Assembly (NCBI RefSeq): GCF_002006355.2
Contig: NZ_CP096980.1
Location: forward strand, 3,286,001-3,350,000
Source: Clostridium felsineum DSM 794
GTDB lineage: Bacteria; Bacillota; Clostridia; Clostridiales; Clostridiaceae
Length of the DNA: 64,000 nt
Direction of reading: 5' to 3'
Shown piece after piece: positions 26,899 to 36,235 of this stretch (positions within the stretch are counted from its first letter, which is position 1; every line of letters begins with the position of its first letter). The notes under the pieces are model-generated. The model did not search any database. It had not been told where the DNA came from and saw nothing but the letters and a program-made list of their open reading frames with translations. The position numbers were made by a program, and so were the translations under genes.

Positions 26899-27502
26899 TT
26901 ATTTAACTTTTAAATCTTCATATGCTTCTTTTAGCCATGGATGAATTACTTGTACATTTTTTATAGCTTCCTCTATGTAACATAAAGCCCCTTTTTCTAG
27001 AGATATTTTTAACTCACTTTGAACTTTTTCAAGATATGGAGGAATTCCTTTTTAATCCCACTTAATCTTATCTGCTATAAATAAAACCATATCCATTTTA
27101 GAGGCATTTTTCTTTAAAGTTGTGTGGCATTCAATAGCACTTAAAATTTTCTTATTTTTAATTTCAAATAAATCTTCAGCCATAACTCTAGATATTTTCT
27201 GGTGTAAAATCAATGGTAGAACCTTTTCCTCCTCAACAATATTTAGTTGAAGCTTCTCTGCTACCAAAAGTCTTTCTTTATTTTCATAAATACCACTTAT
27301 ATCATGAAGTAATCCTGCTATTTCAGCTTCATTGCAATTTCCTACATATTGTTTAGCTATAATATCTAGCTTCCTTTGCCACCCCAATACTATGTTCTGC
27401 CACTGAACACTTTCCATAAGCCTTAAGAAGTTTTTGACTATCTTCTTTTATATTTCCCGTAAAATAAAATTTTTCTTTTATTTCCTTAAATACATCCTTC
27501 AT
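26899..27502 (-). pseudogene. Broken HD-domain phosphohydrolase (YqeK-like)
   Basis: Starts at an ATG at 27502 after GGGGGG and reads MKDVFKEIKEKF... to CSVAEHSIGVAKEA. A one-base frameshift near 27365-27375 then moves the frame to LDIIAKQYVGN...AGLLHDISG. Later a TAA at 27052-27054 replaces the expected Gln in KIKWDQKGIPPYL. After it the same frame continues through GIPPYLEKVQSELK to a proper stop at 26899. The intact family is the YqeK-type HD hydrolase (Ap4A or cyclic nucleotide related). Two lesions make this a pseudogene unless they are sequencing errors. Confidence 0.82.
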
Positions 27503-27570
27503 AAAATTCCCCCCAGGATTTTAGTATTACTAATTATTATACCTTATCCTGCGAGGAAAACCATAAACTT

Positions 27571-28908
27571 TTAGTCAGCAGACTTTAAATATTCTATCAC
27601 TTCATCATATATTCCACTTTGATTACTGTACGTAGCATAATTTTTAGCAGTGTTTAACCACTCTATTGTAGAAGGCTTAACTTGCTTTACAGCATCATTT
27701 AAATCTTTTGTTGTAATAGGAAGTATTTTCCCCTTTGTCATAGCTATTTTTATTACATTTTCACTTGCCACATCGCAAATTGCTTTTATATCGGCACCAG
27801 AGTACTTTACAAGTTTTTTAGCAATACGTTCATAATCAATATTTTCGCATGGCTTGTCTTTTAAATGAAGCTTTAGTATCTCTACTCTAGCTTTAAAATC
27901 TGGAGGTTGAATGAATAATATTCTATCAAATCTACCTGGACGTCTTAGCGCTGAATCAACCTGCCAAGGTGTATTAGTAGCTCCGATTACAAGCAAGTTT
28001 TCATTATCACTCTGCGTGCTATCCATTTCCACGAGTAATTGATTTGTTAAAGAACGTGAGGCACTACTGCTCATTGATTGTCTTTTACCACCTATAGCAT
28101 CAATTTCATCTATAAAGATAACCGCTGGCTTATAACGTCTTGCATTTTCAAAAATACTATGAAGATTTTTCTCACTTTCTCCTATGTACATATCTAATAT
28201 ATCCGTTATTGATATATTAGTAAAATTCGCGTTACATTCTCCTGCTGTGGCTTGTGCCATAAAAGTTTTACCACAACCTGGAGGTCCATAAAGCAGAATA
28301 CCACCACCAGCTTTTTTGCCATAGGCTTTAAAAAACTCTGGATTTTTAAGTGGGAATATTATATTTATGTTTATACTCTCTTTAGCTTTTTCCATGCCTC
28401 CTACATCTTGAAAAGTGAACATATTTCTTTTAGGCTTATCTATAGAAAAATCATTATATATTTCATGTTCCTCTTCAACCGTATTTCCTTGAAGCTCTCT
28501 TAATTTTTCTCTTGGATCAAACTCTTTAATCTTTTTATAAAATTCATCGTCTTTCAATTCAGGTAATAACTCTACCGCCTTTTCATAACTCTTTAATGCA
28601 TTCTTATATTCTTTGTTATGAAAAAAACATTTTGAAAGTATTACATGACCATTTGCCCAATTTTCTTCGGGGTCCATTTCCTCATCTACAATTGTTTTTG
28701 CCTCATCAAACCTTTCAAGGGAAACAAGACAATTTAACTTGCACTCTAGAGTTTCAAAGTTAAACTCCTCAGCAAGAACTATATTAAAATTTAAAAGCGC
28801 CTCTTCAAACAAACCCTTTTTAAATTGAAGCTCTGCCACATGTTTTCTTAAAACTGAATTTTCTGGGCTCACGCTTAACGCATTTATTAATATCTCTAAT
28901 TCATCCAT
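27571..28908 (-). CDS. TPR-AAA+ ATPase (Cdc48/FtsH-like AAA domain)
   Basis: 445 residues. TPR-like helices (about 1-120) and a linker precede one AAA+ module: Walker A GPPGCGKT (208-215), Walker B VIFIDEID (263-270), sensor 1 ATN (310-312), and arginine fingers in RRPGR (322-326). No protease or membrane domain is present, so it is a stand-alone cytosolic unfoldase or remodeller whose TPR part probably recruits partners. It is the last gene of an operon with two TPR proteins. Relatives in clostridia are uncharacterised. Confidence 0.88.
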   Translation of the reverse strand: MDELEILINALSVSPENSVLRKHVAELQFKKGLFEEALLNFNIVLAEEFNFETLECKLNCLVSLERFDEAKTIVDEEMDPEENWANGHVILSKCFFHNKEYKNALKSYEKAVELLPELKDDEFYKKIKEFDPREKLRELQGNTVEEEHEIYNDFSIDKPKRNMFTFQDVGGMEKAKESININIIFPLKNPEFFKAYGKKAGGGILLYGPPGCGKTFMAQATAGECNANFTNISITDILDMYIGESEKNLHSIFENARRYKPAVIFIDEIDAIGGKRQSMSSSASRSLTNQLLVEMDSTQSDNENLLVIGATNTPWQVDSALRRPGRFDRILFIQPPDFKARVEILKLHLKDKPCENIDYERIAKKLVKYSGADIKAICDVASENVIKIAMTKGKILPITTKDLNDAVKQVKPSTIEWLNTAKNYATYSNQSGIYDEVIEYLKSAD

Positions 28909-28929
28909 ATCTATTCTCCTCTTTTGTAA

Positions 28930-30099
28930 TTACCTAAATAACCTTAAAAATATGGCTATTAACTTTAAGATAATTAACACCTTAATAATATCTCTTAGAA
29001 AATTAAAATTAGTGAACTCTTTTTTAAGTGCTCTCCAAATCTTAATCTTAAAAAGGCTCTTACTATATATTTTTATATTAGCTTCCCTAGCCTTTCTATA
29101 TATTCTTTCCATATACTCATCTATCTCTTTTTCCTTAGGATTACTTCTCTTTAATACTTTTAAATAATCCACAGCCTCTGACATAGCGCCGCCGTTACAA
29201 AGTATTTCAGCATACCTTATATGTTTTTTTACATCCTTCTTATTTATTTTAAAGAACCTATAAAACACATTCATAGCTTCATAATATTTATCCCTACTCA
29301 AGAAAATTTTTGCCAAAATAACAAAAGCTTCCGAATTGCTGTCCATTTTTAGATCATTTTCAAAAAATCTTTTTTCTAAAAAATCGTAATAGCTTTCTGG
29401 TTTTTCTATGTACCCTTTTACTACATCAATATTTTTACGTGCTATTTCATTATTAGGATCAAGCCTTAGACTTTCATAGAAGTTTCGTATACTCTCCTCT
29501 AACTCCCCTAAATATATTAATGAATATCCATAATTTAAATAAGCATTAGAACTTTCAGTATTTAACTTTAAAGCTATTTCTCCTTCTTCTTTTGCTTTAT
29601 AATACTGCCCCACATGTGTATACAAACCTGCTGCAAAAATGTGATATTCATCATATTCTGGATCAATACTTAATGCCTTATCAGTCAATTCCACAGCTTC
29701 ATACAGATTTTTTTCTCCACCAAGCTTTTTAAGTGAAAATGCCTTTATGTAATATGCATCAGCATTATTAGGATCAAGCTCTATGGCTTTATTACAATAA
29801 TTAATTGCTAGTTTAAAATTATCCATATCGAAATATACATTACCACATAATTTATAAGCATAGGAGATCTCTGGATAATTTTCAACTAAATTTAACGCTA
29901 CTTCGAGAGCTTTATTATTTTTATCAAGAACTCTATAGCTTAAAACTATATAACATAGTGCAATATAATCATTAGTTTCTTCTTCAAGTAAAATTTCACA
30001 TTCTTTTATTGTAAGTTCATATTTACCACTACCAAATAGAAATTTTATTCTTTTTTTTAAATTCTCTATCTTCTTATCGTAATCATTTGCTATTTCCAC
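28930..30099 (-). CDS. TPR-repeat protein with C-terminal membrane tail
   Basis: 389 residues. At least six tetratricopeptide repeats (for example AINYCNKAIELDPNNADAYYIKAFSLKKLG, with further ALSIDPEYDEYHIFAAGLY and SLRLDPNNEIA units) lead to a hydrophobic C-terminal segment (about 368-385), making it a probable tail-anchored scaffold. It starts at a GTG overlapping the upstream gene's end by 17 bases. It is paralogous along its length to that gene. It probably works with the downstream AAA+ protein. Confidence 0.85.
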   Translation of the reverse strand: MEIANDYDKKIENLKKRIKFLFGSGKYELTIKECEILLEEETNDYIALCYIVLSYRVLDKNNKALEVALNLVENYPEISYAYKLCGNVYFDMDNFKLAINYCNKAIELDPNNADAYYIKAFSLKKLGGEKNLYEAVELTDKALSIDPEYDEYHIFAAGLYTHVGQYYKAKEEGEIALKLNTESSNAYLNYGYSLIYLGELEESIRNFYESLRLDPNNEIARKNIDVVKGYIEKPESYYDFLEKRFFENDLKMDSNSEAFVILAKIFLSRDKYYEAMNVFYRFFKINKKDVKKHIRYAEILCNGGAMSEAVDYLKVLKRSNPKEKEIDEYMERIYRKAREANIKIYSKSLFKIKIWRALKKEFTNFNFLRDIIKVLIILKLIAIFLRLFR

Positions 30100-31195
30100 T
30101 GCTGCCCCACACTTCTAAACAGGTCATTTTATCTATTAGTACAGACTCTATTTTTTCTTTTATTTTTTCTATTTTTAACTTTCTTATTGTCTTATCTACT
30201 TCTTTTATGTACCTAACTATTTCCTTCTCATGAGGATTTTTTTCTCTTAAAGCCTTTAAATATAACTTAACTTCACTAAATGCATCTTTTTCATAAAACA
30301 TTCCTATATATTTTAAATGCCTCTCAATTGCATGTGGATTTATATTAAAGTATTTCATAAAAACTTCATAGGCACTTTTATAATCTTCATTTTCAATATA
30401 AATCTTCGCTAATATGATAAAAGACTCTGAATCACTATTTATCTTCAAGTCATTTTCAAAAAACTTCTTTTCTAGTGCTTTATAATATTTTTTAGGATTT
30501 TCAATATACTCTTTAACTACTTTTATATTGTCCAGAGGAACTTTATAATTAGGATTTAATTTAAGCGCTTCATAAAAACACTCTAGACTTTCATGAAGTT
30601 CTCCTAAGCCTATTAGTACACATCCATAATTTAAATATGCTCCTGCATGCTCTACATCTATCTCTATTGCTTTTTTTCCCTCTTGTTTAGCTCTATAACA
30701 TTCACCTATATCATAATAAAGTCCACAAGCATGCATATGATATACACTATTTTCAGGCTCTATTTCCATTGCCTTATCAATTAACTTTACAGCCTTTTTT
30801 ATATTTTCCTCTCCCCCAAGTTTGTCGAGTGCAAAAGATAAAGTGTAATAAGATTCTCCGTAGTAGGGATCCAGTTCTATAGCTTTTCTTGCATACTCTA
30901 CAGCTTTCTTATAATCCTTTAAATTTATGTATATATGGGCACATATTTGGTAAGGCTGTCCCATATCAGGATTTTTTTCAGCTAAATAAAGTGCAATTGT
31001 TATAGCCTTGTCTAAAAGCTTTAAATTCTCATAGCTTATAGCCATATAATATAACCCATTATAATCATTAGGTTCATATTCCAGTAAACTAATACACTGT
31101 TTTATTGTAAGATCATATTTATCGGCATGATACAAAAATTTTATCTTCTCCTGCAAATTTTCTATCTGTCTATTACAATTACTTACTGATTCCAT
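30083..31195 (-). CDS. TPR-repeat protein
   Basis: 370 residues of TPR repeats (AVEYARKAIELDPYYGESYYT, AMEIEPENSVYHMHACGLY, ALKLNPNYKVP), ending in a Lys-rich helix without a membrane tail. The N-terminus (IENLQEKIKFLYHADKYDLTI) is paralogous to the next gene (IENLKKRIKFLFGSGKYELTI). First gene of the TPR-TPR-AAA+ operon; ATG follows AAGGGGGTG. Likely a protein-protein adaptor. Confidence 0.85.
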   Translation of the reverse strand: MESVSNCNRQIENLQEKIKFLYHADKYDLTIKQCISLLEYEPNDYNGLYYMAISYENLKLLDKAITIALYLAEKNPDMGQPYQICAHIYINLKDYKKAVEYARKAIELDPYYGESYYTLSFALDKLGGEENIKKAVKLIDKAMEIEPENSVYHMHACGLYYDIGECYRAKQEGKKAIEIDVEHAGAYLNYGCVLIGLGELHESLECFYEALKLNPNYKVPLDNIKVVKEYIENPKKYYKALEKKFFENDLKINSDSESFIILAKIYIENEDYKSAYEVFMKYFNINPHAIERHLKYIGMFYEKDAFSEVKLYLKALREKNPHEKEIVRYIKEVDKTIRKLKIEKIKEKIESVLIDKMTCLEVWGSSGNSK

Positions 31196-31435
31196 TTTTA
31201 CACCCCCTTATATCTATAGGGTTTTTATAGTAACATGTTTCCTTATATATTTTATCATTATAATATATTTTTACAATATTTTCACGACTTTTTATAATTC
31301 AATAATAGTACATTTTAAAATTTTGTTAACAAATAAAGCTGTACACATAAAATTCAGATATTCGTTGCAAATAAATATAATTATAGTACAATATATGTAT
31401 CTAAGTTTACACTAGAATGTGAGGTAAATATAATT

Positions 31436-31747
31436 ATGATATTAATTGTTGGATTTTTATTATTTTTTGTTTTCGGTCTTATATTAAGAACCGGAAAAGC
31501 AAATTGGATGGTCTCTGGATACAGCATGCTTCCAGAAGAAGAAAAGGAAAAACTTGATATAAAAAAAATGTACAAAACTACAGGAAATCTATTGATTTTT
31601 ACTGGACTCGCTTTTCTTGTAGATTATCTTATAAGTAAATATATACATTTTCCTTACGAACATCTTATACTTGTTGCAATAATAGTAATTATTGTATTTG
31701 GAAATTTAATTTACATAAACACGGGAAATAGATTTACAAAAAAATAA
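31436..31747 (+). CDS. DUF3784 domain protein
   Basis: 103 residues with three hydrophobic segments (about 1-17, 49-67, 75-95). The stretch between helices 1 and 2 (GYSMLPEEEKEKLDIKKMYKTTGN) is the DUF3784 signature of small Firmicutes membrane proteins, function unknown. ATG is preceded by GTGAGGTAAATATAATT. Its stop codon is at the very edge of the IS1182-type element, which has probably replaced its original terminator. Confidence 0.8.
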   Translation: MILIVGFLLFFVFGLILRTGKANWMVSGYSMLPEEEKEKLDIKKMYKTTGNLLIFTGLAFLVDYLISKYIHFPYEHLILVAIIVIIVFGNLIYINTGNRFTKK

Positions 31748-31905
31748 AAAAGGGAGTGTCGCAAAATGATTAAAATTAATCATGAGCGATGCTCTTTTTT
31801 TGTTTAAGCTATAAAATTGCCTAATATTTTAAATACTATATTAATTATTTGAATTTCCATGAGATTTTGACGCACTAAAATAAACCTAACTATATTATTC
31901 CATAA

Positions 31906-33516
31906 TTAGGAAATAGTTTTTAATTCGTGAAGATACTTTTGAGTTCTTTCATTTTGGATTTTTAAATGTAATTTGTTAATGTTATATCCAAAACAAAGCA
32001 AAATAAATTCAGTTTTTACACTATTTTTTCCACGTGTTAAAAATCTTTTGAATTCATAGTCGCTTTTTAAAATTCCAAACGCACCTTCAACTTGAATAGA
32101 TCTGTTCATTCTCAATTTAGTTCCCAATTCAGTTTTGATATTGTTGTATGAAATTTGACGCTTTTTAATAAAAGTCTTTGAAACCTGCATTTTTCGGTTA
32201 TTCTTTGCTTTTGTGCACTTTGATTTCAAAGTGCAGTTATCGCAATTTTCACATTCATAAACAGTAACCTCAGACGTATACCCACTTGCAGATTTTTTAT
32301 GAATAATATATGATGGGAATAATTTTCTATTATTATGACAAATATATGTATCTGTTTTAACATCATATTTCATATTTTCACGCTTACTGATGTCGTTTTT
32401 AAAACTTCTTTTTTTCCATTTCTCATAAGTTTGAGGTTTTATATATGGTATTTGATTATTAGACTCTAAAAACAAATAGTTTTCTTCACTTTCGTAACCA
32501 GAATCTGCAATCACATTAGTATATTTATGACCAATTTTTTCTTGCATATTAGTAATCATTGGTATTAATGTTGCTATATCATTTCTATCATCAAATACTC
32601 CAACACCAGTTACATATTCACTATCAACTGCTATTTGTACATTATAGGCAGGTTTTAATTGACCATTTCTCATATGATCATCTTTCATATGCATGAAAGT
32701 TGCATCAGTATCAGTTTTAGAATAGCTATTTCTTTTTGAAAATATTTTCTTACTTAAATTATATTTTTCTTGTCTTTCTTTATATTGTGATAGTTGTTCT
32801 ATCCACTTTTGAATTGCAGTTTTTCTTTTACCGATTCCATGAACAAACTCTATATTTCTTTTTTCTTTTTCAAATAAAAGCCATTGAAGAATTTTGTTTA
32901 TATCATCAATCAAAGTTTCTCTCTCAATAGTGAATTTCATTAATCTTTCAAGATTAATGGTTTTAACAAGAGCAATAATTTTATCAAACATCTTACCTTC
33001 ATTTTTATAAATAGCTTTCTTCCAAACAAAAGTATATCGGTTGGCATTTGCCTCAATTTTAGTACCATCGATAAATACATTTTCAAATAATAATTCTTTT
33101 TCTTTAGCTAAATAGTTAACTTGTTGATAAAATAAATCTTCAATCACTTCATTTGAAAGATATTTTTTTCGAAATCTACTTATAGTAGCGTGATCAGGTG
33201 CTTTAAAGCCTTGAAGTAGCCATTTGAAATTTATATCTCTTTTGCATGCTTTTTCTATCTTTCTACTTGAATAAATATTTTGAGAATAAGCATAAGATAT
33301 TATTTTGAACATGATTTTGGGTTCAACTGCTGATTTTCTTCCTACGGAAGAATACGCCTTGTACAATTTTTTATAATTTAATCCCTCCAACAAATAGCTT
33401 AGCAAACGAACCGAATCATCTTCTGGTATTAAGTTTTCTAAATTTAATGGTAATATAAGTTGCAAATTATCATTAAATTGATTATAATTTTTTGTGTATA
33501 ATTTAGTTACGTTCAT
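31906..33516 (-). CDS. IS1182-family transposase
   Basis: 536 residues, full length for the family. The N-terminal DUF772-like domain (PEDDSVRLLSYLLEGL and ATISRFRKKYL) is followed by the DDE catalytic region: FIDGTKIEANANRYTFVWKK, then VIADSGYESEENY. The C-terminal CENCDNCTLKSKCTKAKNNRK Cys cluster is followed by the QVEGAFGILKSDYEFKRFLTRG block. No frameshift or stop is visible, so the element may be active. It carries its own promoter region (33517-33620) after the hairpin at 33536. Confidence 0.95.
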   Translation of the reverse strand: MNVTKLYTKNYNQFNDNLQLILPLNLENLIPEDDSVRLLSYLLEGLNYKKLYKAYSSVGRKSAVEPKIMFKIISYAYSQNIYSSRKIEKACKRDINFKWLLQGFKAPDHATISRFRKKYLSNEVIEDLFYQQVNYLAKEKELLFENVFIDGTKIEANANRYTFVWKKAIYKNEGKMFDKIIALVKTINLERLMKFTIERETLIDDINKILQWLLFEKEKRNIEFVHGIGKRKTAIQKWIEQLSQYKERQEKYNLSKKIFSKRNSYSKTDTDATFMHMKDDHMRNGQLKPAYNVQIAVDSEYVTGVGVFDDRNDIATLIPMITNMQEKIGHKYTNVIADSGYESEENYLFLESNNQIPYIKPQTYEKWKKRSFKNDISKRENMKYDVKTDTYICHNNRKLFPSYIIHKKSASGYTSEVTVYECENCDNCTLKSKCTKAKNNRKMQVSKTFIKKRQISYNNIKTELGTKLRMNRSIQVEGAFGILKSDYEFKRFLTRGKNSVKTEFILLCFGYNINKLHLKIQNERTQKYLHELKTIS

Positions 33517-33535
33517 AATTTAATTATACAATCAA

Positions 33536-33559
33536 TGTGAGTTCTTCGGAACTCACATT
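33536..33559. terminator. Hairpin protecting the IS from outside transcription
   Basis: ATGTGAGTTC (33536-33545) pairs with GAACTCACAT (33550-33559), loop TTCG, followed by a T-rich run. It faces transcripts entering from the left or right and probably limits read-through into the transposase gene, a common IS feature. A second small hairpin (GCAAAACT...AGTTTTGC) lies at the right tip. Confidence 0.7.
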
Positions 33560-33619
33560 TTTTATATACAACAAAGGAGCTATTGCAAAACTATTTTTTA
33601 GTTTTGCAACAGCCCCTTT

Positions 33620-34498
33620 TTATTTGAAATATTTTGAAATTATATCCAAAAAAGCTTTTATCGTAGGTGATTTCCACCTATCTTTATTCAATATTACTTG
33701 GGTGTACAAAATAATATGGCAAGCTTCAACTGAAATCTTACTAACCTCTCTATCAATAACTTCATTTAAATTAAATTCAGGCAAAAGTGAAATTCCAAGT
33801 TCATCTTTTACATACTCAATAATTGTTTTTGTGCTTCCAATGTCTAGGCAATAATTTACGGTTAGTCCTTTTTCCAGAAGCTTCTCCTCAAACACCTGAC
33901 GATAATTACAACCTTTTTCCGTGAGTATAAACTTTTCCCTGGAAATATCCTCTAAAGTAACTAATTTATTTGCCATAGGATGCTTTAAATACGAGAAAAA
34001 AACTATTTTTTCTTCCTTCTCAAAAAACACTTGAAAATCAGGCTTTGTAATCTTTCTGTCTAATAAAATAATGATATCCAAAAGCCCTTTTGAAAGAAAA
34101 TTCATAAGCTCTAAGGTAGTAGCAATTTTCACAATTAAAATTACTTCTTTATAGTTTTTCATATATTCTTTAATTGCCCTTATATAATTAGAAACACTAA
34201 GTGACTCTAAAATTCCAATTCTAAGTTCACCCTTAGGTTTACCCTCACACGTAACAGCATTTATGGCTTCCGCTTCACATTTAATTAACTTATTAGCATA
34301 TACAAGAAATTCCTTTCCTTTTTGAGATAAGGTAACCTTCTTGCCCTTTCTTTCAAAAAGAAGCACCCCAAGCTCTTCTTCAAGCTGTTTAATCTGAAGC
34401 GTTACAGTAGATTGAGCATAACCCAAGCTTTCACCAGCCTTTGAAAAACTATCTAACTTTGCAACCCTAATAAAAGTTTTAACATTTCTAAGCTCCAT
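33620..34498 (-). CDS. LysR-family transcriptional regulator
   Basis: 292 residues. The N-terminal winged helix (MELRNVKTFIRVAKLDSFSK, SLGYAQSTVTLQIKQLEEELG, LFERKGKKV) is followed by a periplasmic-binding-like effector domain. It is divergent from the EamA exporter gene with 125 bases between, the classic LysR arrangement, so it probably regulates that exporter and itself. The stop codon abuts the right end of the IS element; the coding sequence is intact. Confidence 0.93.
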   Translation of the reverse strand: MELRNVKTFIRVAKLDSFSKAGESLGYAQSTVTLQIKQLEEELGVLLFERKGKKVTLSQKGKEFLVYANKLIKCEAEAINAVTCEGKPKGELRIGILESLSVSNYIRAIKEYMKNYKEVILIVKIATTLELMNFLSKGLLDIIILLDRKITKPDFQVFFEKEEKIVFFSYLKHPMANKLVTLEDISREKFILTEKGCNYRQVFEEKLLEKGLTVNYCLDIGSTKTIIEYVKDELGISLLPEFNLNEVIDREVSKISVEACHIILYTQVILNKDRWKSPTIKAFLDIISKYFK

Positions 34499-34623
34499 CT
34501 TTCCTCCATATCAGTTTTTTTAATATATCTTTTCATATATTTCAATTTTACTAATAAAGTAATACCATGATAATATGAACCTATGAAAAATACAAGTACA
34601 CGATATATAAAGGGGCTGATAAC

Positions 34624-35532
34624 ATGAATGAAATTTCAAAAAGAAATATACTAGCTTTTATCACTGTTTTTCTTTGGGCATCTGCCTTCCCACTTACAAA
34701 AATAGCAATGAACCATTATAGTCCAAACTCTCTTGGCTTTATTCGATGCAGTATAGCCTCTATTTTTTTAATTATACTCGGAATATTAAATAACATAAGA
34801 AAACCCAAAGCGAAGGATATACCATTGTTTTTCATATCAGGCGCTTTAGGCTTTACTTTCTATATGATTACTTTTAATACTGGCATACATTCTCTAACTT
34901 CTGCAACCTCCAGTATAGTTATAGCTACCACCCCAATTATGACTGCTATTGCAGCTTCAAAATGCTATAAAGAAAAAATCAATACTCTTGGTTGGTTTTC
35001 AATACTATTAGCCTTTGTAGGAGTTTTAATTCTTTTATTATCCAATGGTATTTTTTCCATAAACATTGGGCTTGTATGGACTGTTACTGCTGCCATTGTT
35101 TTTTGCTTCTACAATATCCTAAATAGAAAGCTTTCTTCTATGAGCTATACAGCCTTAGAAATTGTTACCTACAGCATGATTTGTGGCACTATTCTTCTTT
35201 CAATATTCTCATTTAAAAGCTTTAATCAGCTAACAACCTCTAAGCCAGATCATATTTTGTCTGTTATATATTTAGGTGCATTTCCAAGTGCAATAGCATA
35301 CTTTTTTTGGGGACGTGCTTTATCTCTGGCTAAAAAAACTAGTGACGTTACTAACTTTATGTTTGTTACCCCTCTTCTTTCCTCTATACTTGGCTTCCTT
35401 ATGCTTAAAGAAATCCCTACTATAAGTACTTTTATCGGAGGAGGCATTATTATTATAAGTGTTATAATATTTAATTTAAAAGATCAATTAATAAAACTAC
35501 TTTTTAAACCTTCTAAAAATAATTATTACTAA
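34624..35532 (+). CDS. EamA/DMT-family metabolite exporter (10 helices)
   Basis: 302 residues with two EamA domains and about ten membrane segments (FLWASAFPLTKIAM start, then PSAIAYFFWGRAL and TPLLSSILGFLMLKEIP in the second repeat). These carriers export amino acids, nucleobases or other metabolites. RBS AAGGGG precedes the ATG. Divergent LysR neighbour is the likely regulator. Its last codons overlap by four bases with the end of the convergent racemase gene. Confidence 0.92.
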   Translation: MNEISKRNILAFITVFLWASAFPLTKIAMNHYSPNSLGFIRCSIASIFLIILGILNNIRKPKAKDIPLFFISGALGFTFYMITFNTGIHSLTSATSSIVIATTPIMTAIAASKCYKEKINTLGWFSILLAFVGVLILLLSNGIFSINIGLVWTVTAAIVFCFYNILNRKLSSMSYTALEIVTYSMICGTILLSIFSFKSFNQLTTSKPDHILSVIYLGAFPSAIAYFFWGRALSLAKKTSDVTNFMFVTPLLSSILGFLMLKEIPTISTFIGGGIIIISVIIFNLKDQLIKLLFKPSKNNYY

Positions 35533-36224
35533 TTTTTTAAAGCAAACTCAGCAGAAGCAACAGCATGTATCCTAGTTGTATTAAAAATTGCAACTTTAAC
35601 ATCTTCTTGTTTTATCAATAATGGTATTTCTGTACAGCCTAATACTATACCTTCTGCACCTCTTAAAGCTAAATTATTTATTATTTCTATGTATTTTTCT
35701 TTAGATTGTCTTTTTATTATCCCCTTACAAAGCTCATTATAAATTATTTCGTGAATTGTTTTTCTTTCATTTTCATCAGGAATAATTACTTCTACGTTAA
35801 AAACTTCTTTTAAAACTTTTTTATAAAAATCTTGTTCCATAGTAAATTTAGTTCCAAGTAGTCCAACTTTTTTCATGGATTTTCTAGCTATTTTTTCACC
35901 AGTTACCTCTGCTATATGCAAAACCTTTATTCCCACTCTTTTTTCTATATCTTCAGCCATTTTATGCATTGTATTAGTACATATTACTATAAAATCTGCC
36001 CCTGCATATTTTAACTTTTCACTAATTTCTACCATAATGTCCGTTAACTCTGTCCACTTATTTTTATGCTGTAACATCTCTATTTCTTCAAAATCTACTG
36101 AATACATCAAACATTTAGCAGAATGTAGTCCTCCTAATTTTTCTTGTATCGTTTCATTTATAAGCTTGTAATATTCTAATGTAGATTCAAAACTCATACC
36201 ACCTATTAATCCTATTGTTTTCAA
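35529..36224 (-). CDS. Aspartate/glutamate racemase-family protein
   Basis: About 231 residues. The two catalytic cysteines of the PLP-independent racemase family are present in IVICTNTMHK and IVLGCTEIPLL. The start is taken as the TTG at 36224 (KTIGLIGGMSFEST follows), six bases after AGAGGTG. Longer reading frames run back into the upstream methyltransferase gene. It should interconvert L- and D-aspartate or a related amino acid. The 11-base spacing to the methyltransferase makes them an operon. Confidence 0.88.
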   Translation of the reverse strand: MKTIGLIGGMSFESTLEYYKLINETIQEKLGGLHSAKCLMYSVDFEEIEMLQHKNKWTELTDIMVEISEKLKYAGADFIVICTNTMHKMAEDIEKRVGIKVLHIAEVTGEKIARKSMKKVGLLGTKFTMEQDFYKKVLKEVFNVEVIIPDENERKTIHEIIYNELCKGIIKRQSKEKYIEIINNLALRGAEGIVLGCTEIPLLIKQEDVKVAIFNTTRIHAVASAEFALKN

Positions 36225-36235
36225 ATTTTTCACCT

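Larger units (their letters stand above)
31747..33621 (-). mobile_element. IS1182-family insertion sequence
   Basis: About 1.87 kb bounded by imperfect inverted repeats: AAAAAGGGAGTGTCGCAAAA at 31747-31766 and TTTTGCAACAGCCCCTTTTT at 33602-33621 (17 of 20 positions pair). It contains one intact transposase and internal hairpins at both ends. The exact tips are uncertain because the flanking A and T runs extend the repeat. The element sits precisely between the convergent stops of DUF3784 and the LysR gene. Confidence 0.85.
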
